A stretch of DNA of 64,000 nucleotides, from NCBI GenBank assembly GCA_003212395.1, contig QCPU01000003.1:1-64000 (forward strand). Direction: 5' to 3'. Source of the stretch: Prochlorococcus sp. AG-442-B03 (GTDB taxonomy: Bacteria; Cyanobacteriota; Cyanobacteriia; PCC-6307; Cyanobiaceae). Under the pieces are notes generated by a model. It was not told the DNA's origin. It worked only from the letters and a program-made list of their open reading frames with translations, and did no database searches. Of the stretch, positions 6,092 through 11,596 are shown in pieces; the first letter of the stretch is position 1, and each line of letters opens with the position of its first letter. The translations under genes and the position numbers were made by a program.

Positions 6092-6106
6092 GATTGACAT
6101 TCGATC
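6092..6106. promoter_or_regulatory. 15-base dyad GATTGACATTCGATC
   Basis: Dyad family member 3 bases after the stop of the previous gene and 26 bases before the ATG at 6133. No hairpin with T-run follows here. Confidence 0.45.
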
Positions 6107-6132
6107 TAAAATAAGCAGTAATTAACAGCAAA

Positions 6133-6462
6133 ATGTTTATGGAAGAACTTATTAAAAAGGCTGATTCAACGAAATCTTTTATGGGAGAAGCATGTTTTAT
6201 TACTGCATTTCTAGGGATAGGTTTAAGTGGAATAGTAATCTTAATGTCTTTTGGTGATCCCAAACTAAGAGGAATAGATGTAGGTGTTGGGGGTCTTGCG
6301 GGAAGTATTGGGATAGGTGCATTAGGCACTATTGCAAATAATTCAAGAAGATCTGTAGAACTTCAAAAGTTATTAGTTCAATCAACTAACAGCGCATCAG
6401 AATTACCAGTTAAAGGAGGAAAGCGACCTAGCTGGGACAATATATCAAAACTAGATAAATGA
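6133..6462 (+). CDS. Two-span membrane protein (hypothetical)
   Basis: A 109-residue protein. Two Gly-rich membrane helices (residues about 18-38 and about 50-68, the latter GVGGLAGSIGIGALGTIA) are separated by a short polar loop with FGDPKLRG. The C-terminal tail is basic and Ser-rich. Gly-zipper helices suggest a pore or packing role, but no family is recognised. A second ATG at 6139 is possible. Its stop overlaps the next gene's start (ATGA), so the two are probably co-translated. Confidence 0.55.
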   Translation: MFMEELIKKADSTKSFMGEACFITAFLGIGLSGIVILMSFGDPKLRGIDVGVGGLAGSIGIGALGTIANNSRRSVELQKLLVQSTNSASELPVKGGKRPSWDNISKLDK

Positions 6463-6968
6463 AACGCTTACTACTCCCACTACTAGCAGCCCTCGCTTTA
6501 CCTACTACTGTTAGTGCTGCTTTTATTCAAAAGGAAGTAGATCCTATGACTGATAAAAAAACGTTATTGATCCTAGAGCATTCTTCAAACAAAGTAGATA
6601 ACAGTATAGGTGTTAAGGAAAAAGGTCTATTAGCGATTGGCTGTGTAGATATGGAAGGAGAAAATTTTATTAGGATCGTTTTTAGAACTCCTACATACAA
6701 TAGTTCAGAGGGGCAAGATATCCTCGTTCGATTTGACAAAGAAAAAGCAGAATATTGGAGTATGTATGGACATTCCGCTGGCACTGGATTTGAAGTTCAG
6801 AAAGCAAATCGAGACAAATTTCTTAATAAAATTCTGAATCATTCTAAGTTAGCTCTCCAATGGAAAACCTATCTAGAATCAAGAACGGAATATTTAATAT
6901 TCGATTTATCAGGATTGAAAGAAGAAATTTACAAAGCTAAAGAAGAGGGTTGTAACTTCAATATATAA
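6459..6968 (+). CDS. Secreted protein with recurrent MKRLLL signal peptide
   Basis: A 169-residue protein. Residues 1-20 (MKRLLLPLLAALALPTTVSA) are a textbook Sec signal peptide with an A-x-A-like cleavage site. The mature part is soluble, with two Cys (IGCVD and EGCNF) near opposite ends, and is not recognised. The signal peptide is nearly the same, also in DNA, as that of the unrelated protein at 9737, and its first bases recur at 2685 and 6969. The ATG overlaps the preceding TGA, so translation is coupled to the membrane protein before it. Confidence 0.65.
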   Translation: MKRLLLPLLAALALPTTVSAAFIQKEVDPMTDKKTLLILEHSSNKVDNSIGVKEKGLLAIGCVDMEGENFIRIVFRTPTYNSSEGQDILVRFDKEKAEYWSMYGHSAGTGFEVQKANRDKFLNKILNHSKLALQWKTYLESRTEYLIFDLSGLKEEIYKAKEEGCNFNI

Positions 6969-7031
6969 ATGAAACGCTTACTACTTGCACCTTTATTAGC
7001 GATTAAGGCAGCAAGGTTATGCAAGGTATAG
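6969..7031 (+). pseudogene. Truncated MKRLLL gene start fused to a repeat
   Basis: ATGAAACGCTTACTACTTGC... encodes MKRLLLAPLLAIK and then runs into the GCAAGGT repeat and a stop at 7031. It is the first 11 or so codons of a signal-peptide gene cut off by the repeat (7011-7032), so it marks a recombination or deletion junction. Confidence 0.6.
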
Positions 7032-7032
7032 C
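7011..7032. repeat. GCAAGGT tandem repeat, copy 4
   Basis: GCAAGGTTAT-GCAAGGTATA-GC, the clearest copy, immediately followed by the cassette B right tandem pair at 7033. Confidence 0.6.
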
Positions 7033-7054
7033 AAATAATCGCTATATAATCGCT
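7033..7054. repeat. Cassette B right tandem pair (AAATAATCGCT units)
   Basis: AAATAATCGCT then ATATAATCGCT, same orientation and 11-base period as the left pair at 1503-1524. It lies 77 bases left of tRNA-Pro fragment 4. Confidence 0.7.
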
Positions 7055-7082
7055 AAGTCTTATTTTTCTTATAGTTGGCAAT

Positions 7083-7107
7083 AAAAAAGAGAGTCTGGGA
7101 AACTCTC
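7083..7107 (-). terminator. tRNA-Pro-type terminator next to fragment 4
   Basis: On the minus strand GAGAGT-TTCCCAG-ACTCTC is followed by T6. Position and sequence match the terminator of the intact tRNA-Pro at 9443-9468. It is duplicated together with the 3' half of the tRNA. Confidence 0.7.
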
Positions 7108-7131
7108 TTGTATGACTTGGTTTTTAAATGG

Positions 7132-7181
7132 TCGGGGCGACAGGATTCGAACCTGCGACCTAGTGCTCCCAAAGCACCCGC
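7132..7181 (-). repeat. tRNA-Pro(TGG) 3'-half fragment 4 (att-like)
   Basis: Identical to the intact tRNA-Pro from the 3' end through the anticodon arm to CCCGC, then unrelated. With its terminator (7083-7107) it is a precise 3'-part duplication. It bounds cassettes B and C. Confidence 0.85.
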
Positions 7182-7268
7182 AAATATAAGACTAAAACTG
7201 AGACTTAAGTTGCTTACAGTAATATCTGCGTTTTAAATACTTACTAACTTATATCTGAAGATTAGTTT

Positions 7269-7290
7269 TGGGCACTTTATGGGCACAAAA
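7269..7290. repeat. Cassette C left tandem pair (11-base TGGGCAC units)
   Basis: TGGGCACTTTA then TGGGCACAAAA, 11-base period. Partner pair at 8229-8250. Short GGGCAC-type direct repeats resemble known arm-type sites of tyrosine recombinases; function here is inferred. Confidence 0.65.
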
Positions 7291-7328
7291 AAAATTAATT
7301 TATTAATTGATTAATTTAATTTATAAAA

Positions 7329-8180
7329 TTATTTGGATTTTTTTGGCAAAATTATGAAAGAAATTAAAGTTATTGAATTTAGAACCAAGGAAATAAAAAA
7401 TCCTAGAAAAGAAAAACCTAAACTGTTAAAGTCACGCCTACTAAATTTTTCATAAAAATTGATAGTTGCAGCTCTAATTGCTTCATTTCCTGAAGCCCAT
7501 CTAATAGGTCCCGAGCATTTTTCATCACCACAATCAGACTTCAACTCTATCCCTGAAGAAGGATCAAGTTTAATCCACGAAATTTCATAAGGTCCTTCAG
7601 CTAATGCATTTCCATTAAAATAAGCATAGTAGAGACCCCTTGCTCTTATATATAAAAGGCCGAGTGGATTTAGTTCCTCTTCGAGACTTCTAAGGTTTGA
7701 TATTCTTTCATTAAAAGAGTTTTCGTCTTCATTTGAATAACGAGTCGGTTCTTGATAATTTAAATTTTTTTGCAAAAGTATTTCTTTAGCCTTATTATTT
7801 TTTAGATAATCTGCTTGAGTTGCTAAATGAATTCCTACACCAGAGAATGAAATTCTTCCAAACATGAAAACTAATAAGATTAAAGATATGGATAATTTTA
7901 AAAATTTATTAGATCTTTGGACTGTGTATAATCCTGCATAATTAGCAATAATTAAGATAAAAAGGCTTATCAATAAAGCTGCTGGTATGGTAAAAATCCC
8001 AAAGCCTTTGCATACATAGAAGACCACAGGGAATGAACAAATAAAATCCCAGCGAGATGAAAGATCTAGAAAAAATAAAGGTCTAGTAAATTTAGTTTTT
8101 TTATATTTCATAGAAGTATTGATATTCCATTTGTTATTGAATCTGATTAAGGAGATGAATTTTTTCATGAAAGATTTCAA
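7329..8180 (-). CDS. Membrane protein (cassette C cargo, hypothetical)
   Basis: A 283-residue protein. Two to four hydrophobic helices lie in residues about 45-120 (FPVVFYVCKGFGIF, ALLISLFILIIANYAGLY, ISLILLVFMF). A soluble domain of about 120 residues follows, with an acidic region, SYxxEDENSF-like composition and one C-x4-C pair (DCGDEKC). A last helix near the C-terminus (LGFFISLVLNSITLISFIIL) ends the protein. The soluble domain is probably on the outer face. No family is recognised. It is the only gene between the tandem pairs at 7269 and 8229 and between tRNA fragments 4 and 5. A second start (MKKFISL, 4 codons in) is possible. Confidence 0.6.
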   Translation of the reverse strand: MKSFMKKFISLIRFNNKWNINTSMKYKKTKFTRPLFFLDLSSRWDFICSFPVVFYVCKGFGIFTIPAALLISLFILIIANYAGLYTVQRSNKFLKLSISLILLVFMFGRISFSGVGIHLATQADYLKNNKAKEILLQKNLNYQEPTRYSNEDENSFNERISNLRSLEEELNPLGLLYIRARGLYYAYFNGNALAEGPYEISWIKLDPSSGIELKSDCGDEKCSGPIRWASGNEAIRAATINFYEKFSRRDFNSLGFSFLGFFISLVLNSITLISFIILPKKSK

Positions 8181-8228
8181 GGTATATTTTTAAGATTCTT
8201 TATTTAAAAGATTAGCAAAAATACCTTT

Positions 8229-8250
8229 TGGACACTTTTTGGGCACTCTA
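8229..8250. repeat. Cassette C right tandem pair (TGGGCAC units)
   Basis: TGGACACTTTT then TGGGCACTCTA, same orientation and 11-base period as 7269-7290; 48 bases left of fragment 5, as in cassette A. Confidence 0.65.
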
Positions 8251-8298
8251 CTTTTTAGGGTAAATATATTATTAGCTGAGACTTACTGCTATAACTGA

Positions 8299-8347
8299 TC
8301 GGGCCGACAGGATTCGAACCTTCGACCTAGTGCTCCCAAAGCACTAG
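8299..8347 (-). repeat. tRNA-Pro(TGG) 3'-half fragment 5 (att-like)
   Basis: 3' half of tRNA-Pro with a few changes, ending CTAGTGC-TCCCAAA-GCACTAG. The extra TAG after GCAC extends the anticodon stem to a perfect 7-base inverted repeat around a 7-base centre, as expected for a recombinase core site. It shares its left flank with fragment 2. Confidence 0.8.
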
Positions 8348-8469
8348 AGATGTTTTTTAAGAGATTTCTAAGAACTATTGATATTACTGATTAAATATCT
8401 AATAGTTAATCATTTTTGAGACAGAAAAAACAGCACTGATATTGATTGAAATAGCATGATATCAGTCGG

Positions 8470-8493
8470 GAGGGGCTCTATGAGGGGCTCTTC
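8470..8493. repeat. Cassette D left tandem pair (12-base GAGGGGCT units)
   Basis: GAGGGGCTCTAT then GAGGGGCTCTTC. Partner pair at 9394-9417. It lies 122 bases right of the fragment 5 core, close to the 125 bases in cassettes A and B. Confidence 0.65.
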
Positions 8494-8508
8494 TGATTTG
8501 ATAGATAT

Positions 8509-8826
8509 TTAGTTAATTATTTTTTTAATTTTTTCTAAATTCCATTTATCAAATATTAATTTCATTTCTCTTTCGTAATATCTTACTTTCTTTGCGAAAG
8601 GTAGTTGTTGAATAATTATCCCAAAAGGAAATTTTAAAAAAGAAAAAACATAAACAATATAAAACTCGACAAATGAAGGTTTTGGTGGGATAGATAAATT
8701 TTTTATATATGCCCAATCAATGCAAGGTTTTAGTTGCTTATCACTAGCGATAATATTTTTTTTACATCTCCACCAAGAGAATAGATAAATGCAAATAAAA
8801 ATTGGTAACGGAAGAAGTCGCAACAT
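8509..8826 (-). CDS. Small protein with N-terminal membrane helix
   Basis: A 105-residue protein starting MLRLLPLPIFICIYLFSWWR, one membrane helix, then a basic stretch. A second amphipathic or hydrophobic segment lies at about 52-75 (FVEFYIVYVFSFLKFPFGIII). Lys-rich end. No family is recognised. It is divergent from the gene pair at 8932 and 9215 and inside cassette D. Confidence 0.5.
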   Translation of the reverse strand: MLRLLPLPIFICIYLFSWWRCKKNIIASDKQLKPCIDWAYIKNLSIPPKPSFVEFYIVYVFSFLKFPFGIIIQQLPFAKKVRYYEREMKLIFDKWNLEKIKKIIN

Positions 8827-8931
8827 TAAATATCAAAGATTATTTTCTTCTAATTAATTCTATAAATAATATTTGATTTTTATTTGAAATACGTTTCTAT
8901 ATATATAGACGTTTTTAAGGGATTGACGATT

Positions 8932-9201
8932 ATGAAAATTCCAATCGAAATGTTGAAAAAAATTAGAGAAAGTGGATACGATAAACAGCTTGTATATAAC
9001 TACATAAGAGAACTATTAAACAGCGATAAACAAATTAAAGAAAATAACAATCTAGAACTTATAGACAATTACTTATTAGACAAAGATCTAAAAGAGCCTA
9101 CTGCTGAGATAATGATGGCAGCCGAGGTTATAGACAATTACGCACTAGATAAAAGATTTATGAGAGAGCTTGAAGATAGGGATGAATATGATGCGGCTTA
9201 A
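8932..9201 (+). CDS. Small charged soluble protein (hypothetical)
   Basis: An 89-residue protein from the ATG at 8932 (MKIPIEMLKKIRESGYDKQL). It is almost all helix-forming charged residues, with two internal near-repeats: ELIDNYLLDKDLKEPT and EVIDNYALDKRFMREL. The size and charge recall small phage or mobile-element proteins, which is only an impression. An in-frame TTG at 8884 would add 16 residues. It is followed 13 bases later by another small charged gene, probably one transcript. Confidence 0.5.
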   Translation: MKIPIEMLKKIRESGYDKQLVYNYIRELLNSDKQIKENNNLELIDNYLLDKDLKEPTAEIMMAAEVIDNYALDKRFMRELEDRDEYDAA

Positions 9202-9214
9202 AAATAACTATTAA

Positions 9215-9343
9215 ATGATGCAAGATCGAAAAACTATAGCTATCTCCGAGATAGTAAAAATAATTGAAGAGTGTAGATATAATGATGAGCTTGCTGAGGG
9301 TTATAAGAGGGAGATATTAGACCAGGAGAAAGTATTCGACTAG
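9215..9343 (+). CDS. 42-residue charged peptide gene
   Basis: The frame from ATG-ATG at 9215 gives MMQDRKTIAISEIVKIIEEC and an acidic helical tail ending EKVFD. It may start at the second ATG (9218). It follows the gene at 8932 by 13 bases. No family is recognised. Charged residues at a regular helical spacing make a chance frame less likely, but support is modest. Confidence 0.4.
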   Translation: MMQDRKTIAISEIVKIIEECRYNDELAEGYKREILDQEKVFD

Positions 9344-9393
9344 AGGGGCAAAAGGAGCACCAATAGGTGCAAGTAATAGCAAGCTATAGCTCA

Positions 9394-9417
9394 GGAGGGG
9401 CTACTGGAGGGGCAAAT
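9394..9417. repeat. Cassette D right tandem pair (GGAGGGGC units)
   Basis: GGAGGGGCTACT then GGAGGGGCAAAT, 12-base period, same orientation as 8470-8493. A further single AGAGGGGC lies at 9342-9349. It is 71 bases left of the intact tRNA. Confidence 0.65.
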
Positions 9418-9442
9418 CTAAATATGAGACTACTTACAAAAT

Positions 9443-9468
9443 AAAAAAGACAGCTTGGGAATGCTGTC
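9443..9468 (-). terminator. Terminator of tRNA-Pro
   Basis: Minus strand: GACAGC-ATTCCCAA-GCTGTC followed by T6, about 20 bases beyond the tRNA 3' end. Related hairpins lie beside fragments 3 and 4. Confidence 0.8.
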
Positions 9469-9488
9469 TATGACTTTGATTATAAGAG

Positions 9489-9562
9489 TCGGGGCGACAG
9501 GATTCGAACCTGCGACCTAGTGCTCCCAAAGCACCCGCGCTACCAAGCTGCGCCACGCCCCG
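9489..9562 (-). tRNA. tRNA-Pro (anticodon TGG)
   Basis: A complete 74-base tRNA. The acceptor strands CGGGGCG and CGCCCCG pair fully, the discriminator is A, the anticodon loop is TTTGGGA (TGG) on a GGTGC/GCACT stem, and the T loop is GTTCGAATC. It is the only intact copy among eight tRNA-Pro-like sequences in the island and the presumed attachment target. CCA is not encoded. A promoter-like -35/-10 lies upstream at 9571-9598 and a terminator downstream. Confidence 0.97.
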
Positions 9563-9570
9563 CTCATAAG

Positions 9571-9598
9571 ATCTTAGTTCATAAAATGCATCTGTTAA
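9571..9598 (-). promoter_or_regulatory. tRNA-Pro promoter
   Basis: On the minus strand TTAACA, 16 bases, TAAGAT, then 8 bases to the tRNA. Related versions stand upstream of the two 5'-half copies at 10108 and 11316. Confidence 0.6.
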
Positions 9599-9695
9599 AG
9601 ACCAAATTTTAAAAATATTGATAAAAAAACGATTTTTTAAGGAAAATTTACTAATCTTCGCTAAATTGTCACTAATGTTTTCTTTAATTAAGTGG

Positions 9696-9722
9696 GAAGT
9701 TTGATAACACCCGCGTTACTTA
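9696..9722. repeat. Direct repeat left of the 9737 gene
   Basis: GAAGTTTGATAACACCCGCGTTAC... The partner at 9999-10022 reads GAAGTTTTAACACCCGCGTC. The part ACACCCGCG(T/C)TAC resembles the tRNA-Pro stretch GCACCCGCGCTACC, so it may be a decayed tRNA piece. Confidence 0.5.
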
Positions 9723-9736
9723 AAAATTATTTAAAA

Positions 9737-9985
9737 ATGAAACGCTTACTACTCCAACTACTAGCGGCTATCGCTTTACCTACTGCTGTTAATGCAAATA
9801 GTTATGTTAATGACAGCCTGAATGCTGCCGATATAAATTTTAATGTGGGTAATAAAGAAATAGCTTGTTCCATGGTTTCATTGGCAATAATTGAAGCTAA
9901 TTCTCCTGAAATATATGGTACAACTTCAAGTAGTCTTAAAAGAGAAGTCAAAAAATACGCTGATAGATGTGATTTAAGATATTGA
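9737..9985 (+). CDS. Small secreted protein with MKRLLL signal peptide
   Basis: An 82-residue protein from the ATG at 9737. Signal peptide MKRLLLQLLAAIALPTAVNA, then a mature domain of about 62 residues with two Cys (IACSM and DRCDL). The signal peptide is close at DNA level to that of the protein at 6459, while the mature parts are unrelated. An upstream in-frame start at 9692 would put 15 residues before the signal peptide and is rejected. The gene is flanked by direct repeats at 9696 and 9999. Function unknown. Confidence 0.6.
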   Translation: MKRLLLQLLAAIALPTAVNANSYVNDSLNAADINFNVGNKEIACSMVSLAIIEANSPEIYGTTSSSLKREVKKYADRCDLRY

Positions 9986-9998
9986 ATAAAATTCTAAA

Positions 9999-10022
9999 GA
10001 AGTTTTAACACCCGCGTCACTA
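9999..10022. repeat. Direct repeat right of the 9737 gene
   Basis: GAAGTTTTAACACCCGCGTC and a few more bases; partner of 9696-9722. The two enclose exactly one gene, a layout like a small mobile cassette. Confidence 0.5.
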
Positions 10023-10107
10023 ATTAATTCCTACTAAATCTCACTATTCAAGCTGTAATAATTTATCTTTTCCTAGTATTTGCAAACCTTTTGGTTTGTA
10101 TAATTTA

Positions 10108-10147
10108 CTCCCAAAGCACCCGCGCTACCAAGCTGCGCCACGCCCCG
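10108..10147 (-). repeat. tRNA-Pro 5'-half copy 1 with promoter region
   Basis: Forty bases identical to the intact tRNA-Pro from the anticodon loop (CTCCCAAAGCAC on the plus strand) to its 5' end. About 50 further bases to the right match the tRNA upstream region, including the -10 (10156-10161) and a -35-like CTATAA complement (10177-10182). The 3' half is absent. It might be transcribed leftward. Confidence 0.85.
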
Positions 10148-10293
10148 CTTATAAGATCTTAGTTCATAACAATTATCTATAAAAGACCAAATTGGTAAAT
10201 ATTTTATAAAAAATCACTTTTAAGCTAGAAAATGAGTTTCAATTAATCTTAAGGATATGATAATCAGTCAAAAAGAAAATAATTATAAAAATT

Positions 10294-10995
10294 ATGGAAA
10301 CATTTATCCACTTAGGTCAACACAAGACAGGGACAACATCGATTCAATCATTTTTGTTAAAAAATAAAGCTGCTTTAGAAGTTCAACGGATTTTTATTCC
10401 AACTGATTTTATGGGGAGAAAAACCGCTAACCATTATGAATTGAATTTAGTTACTCTTGCCGATCAACGTAGTTCACCAAAGAAAGATGCTTTTATTGGT
10501 AGTTTAGAAAACCTCAAAGGAAAAGTGGAAAATGAGATTGATCTAATTTATAAATTATGCATAAATAAAAACTGCAATAAAGTTCTTTTTAGTAATGAAG
10601 GATTAAGTTTACTTAGGCATTACGAAGAATATCAAGCTTTGTATAATCTTTTTTCACAATATTCAATGAAGGTTTCTGTAGTTATTTGTTTAAGAGAAGA
10701 GAAAGAATTTAAGAGCTCATGGGCCAGTCAACTTAAAAGAATGGGTTTAGATGAGGAAAAAAATGATAAAAATAGTTATAGATATCTAGGAGATGATTCT
10801 TGGTTATTTAAATGGCAAGATCGTCTTGCTGTGATGTCACAAATTTTTGATAAATTAATTGTTTATAAATATAAAAAAAATTCATCCATCCATTCTTTTT
10901 GTGATGCATTAAATATTGATTTATTAAAAATTGATAAAAAACCTGATAAAATTTTTAAAAGGAATGTGACTAAAGAATCTAACAATACTGATTAA
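10294..10995 (+). CDS. Sulfotransferase-like P-loop protein
   Basis: A 233-residue protein. The N-terminal FIHLGQHKTGTTSIQSFL (residues about 4-21) matches the 5'-phosphosulfate loop of PAPS-dependent sulfotransferase-like proteins (GxxKTGTTS). VVICLREEKEFKSSWASQL (residues about 131-149) resembles the 3'-phosphate binding block (R...S). These enzymes move sulfate from PAPS to sugars, lipids or other acceptors; in marine cyanobacteria they often act on surface polysaccharides. The protein may be slightly short at the C-terminus. It stands between two 5'-half tRNA-Pro copies, so it may be cargo of another insertion. The ATG at 10294 is the natural start. Confidence 0.7.
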   Translation: METFIHLGQHKTGTTSIQSFLLKNKAALEVQRIFIPTDFMGRKTANHYELNLVTLADQRSSPKKDAFIGSLENLKGKVENEIDLIYKLCINKNCNKVLFSNEGLSLLRHYEEYQALYNLFSQYSMKVSVVICLREEKEFKSSWASQLKRMGLDEEKNDKNSYRYLGDDSWLFKWQDRLAVMSQIFDKLIVYKYKKNSSIHSFCDALNIDLLKIDKKPDKIFKRNVTKESNNTD

Positions 10996-11315
10996 GAAAA
11001 AATTAAAAGTATGTTTTAACTATCGAAAAATCCAACCACTTTGGTCTATTAAGAAATAGTTCGAAATTGGATGATTTTAGCCTGCAAGATGAAATCCTAT
11101 GGGCGAAGCACATGAAAAAGTTAAGTTTTGAAGGTGAACTGTTCATAAAGAGCAGTTGTTTACAAGGGATCCTGGGCTGGTGTTGAAATAGAAACTACTA
11201 CAGCACCAGTTTTGGCAACCGCGCTGTTTTCATAAGAACACTAGAAGAACATTATTGGTGTTTTAAGAAAATAGTAATATCAAGTATTTGCAATAATTCT
11301 GAACTCAATCAAAAA
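10996..11315. other. Non-coding stretch, 320 bases
   Basis: No convincing frame or RNA on either strand. It includes a loose inverted repeat CTGGTG/CACCAG around 11176-11208. It has no tandem pairs like those of cassettes A to D. It is probably decayed island sequence. Confidence 0.4.
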
Positions 11316-11358
11316 GTGCTCCCAAAGCACCAGCATTACCAAGCTTCGCCACGCCCCT
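11316..11358 (-). repeat. tRNA-Pro 5'-half copy 2 with promoter region
   Basis: From the anticodon arm (GTGCTCCCAAAGCACC on the plus strand) to the 5' end of tRNA-Pro, with several substitutions (AGCATTACC, CTTCGCC, CCCCTC). It is followed by a copy of the tRNA upstream region with a TAATAT -10. It is the rightmost tRNA-Pro relic in the window and more diverged than copy 1. Confidence 0.8.
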
Positions 11359-11596
11359 CTCATAAGATATTAGTTCATAACATTCATCTATACAAAGACT
11401 AAATTCCTAGATTAAAAAAAATGATTTTAGTTAATATATTTCAGTAAAAAATAGTTTTATTAATTATATAAATTAGTTCCAAATCAAGAAATTACTTATA
11501 AGTTGGCTTTGAAATTTTATTAAATTACGACATATTTATAATATAAGTTGAATTCCATAAGGATATCCATCTGAATTGCTTTCGAGAATTTGAAGT

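Noticed and set aside
8467..8495. GAGGGGCTCTATGAGGGGCTC as the coding end of an integrase (EGLYEGLF)
   Set aside because: Although a frame is open over the repeat, there is no upstream gene of adequate length, and the same pair type recurs at 9394 beside unrelated sequence.
415..9417. Tandem 11-12-base repeats as a CRISPR array
   Set aside because: Each site has only two units head to tail with no spacers, and no cas genes are present.
244..11358. Tyrosine recombinase gene inside the island
   Set aside because: No frame has the expected length or the R...HxxR...Y pattern; the larger proteins are membrane, secreted or sulfotransferase-like.
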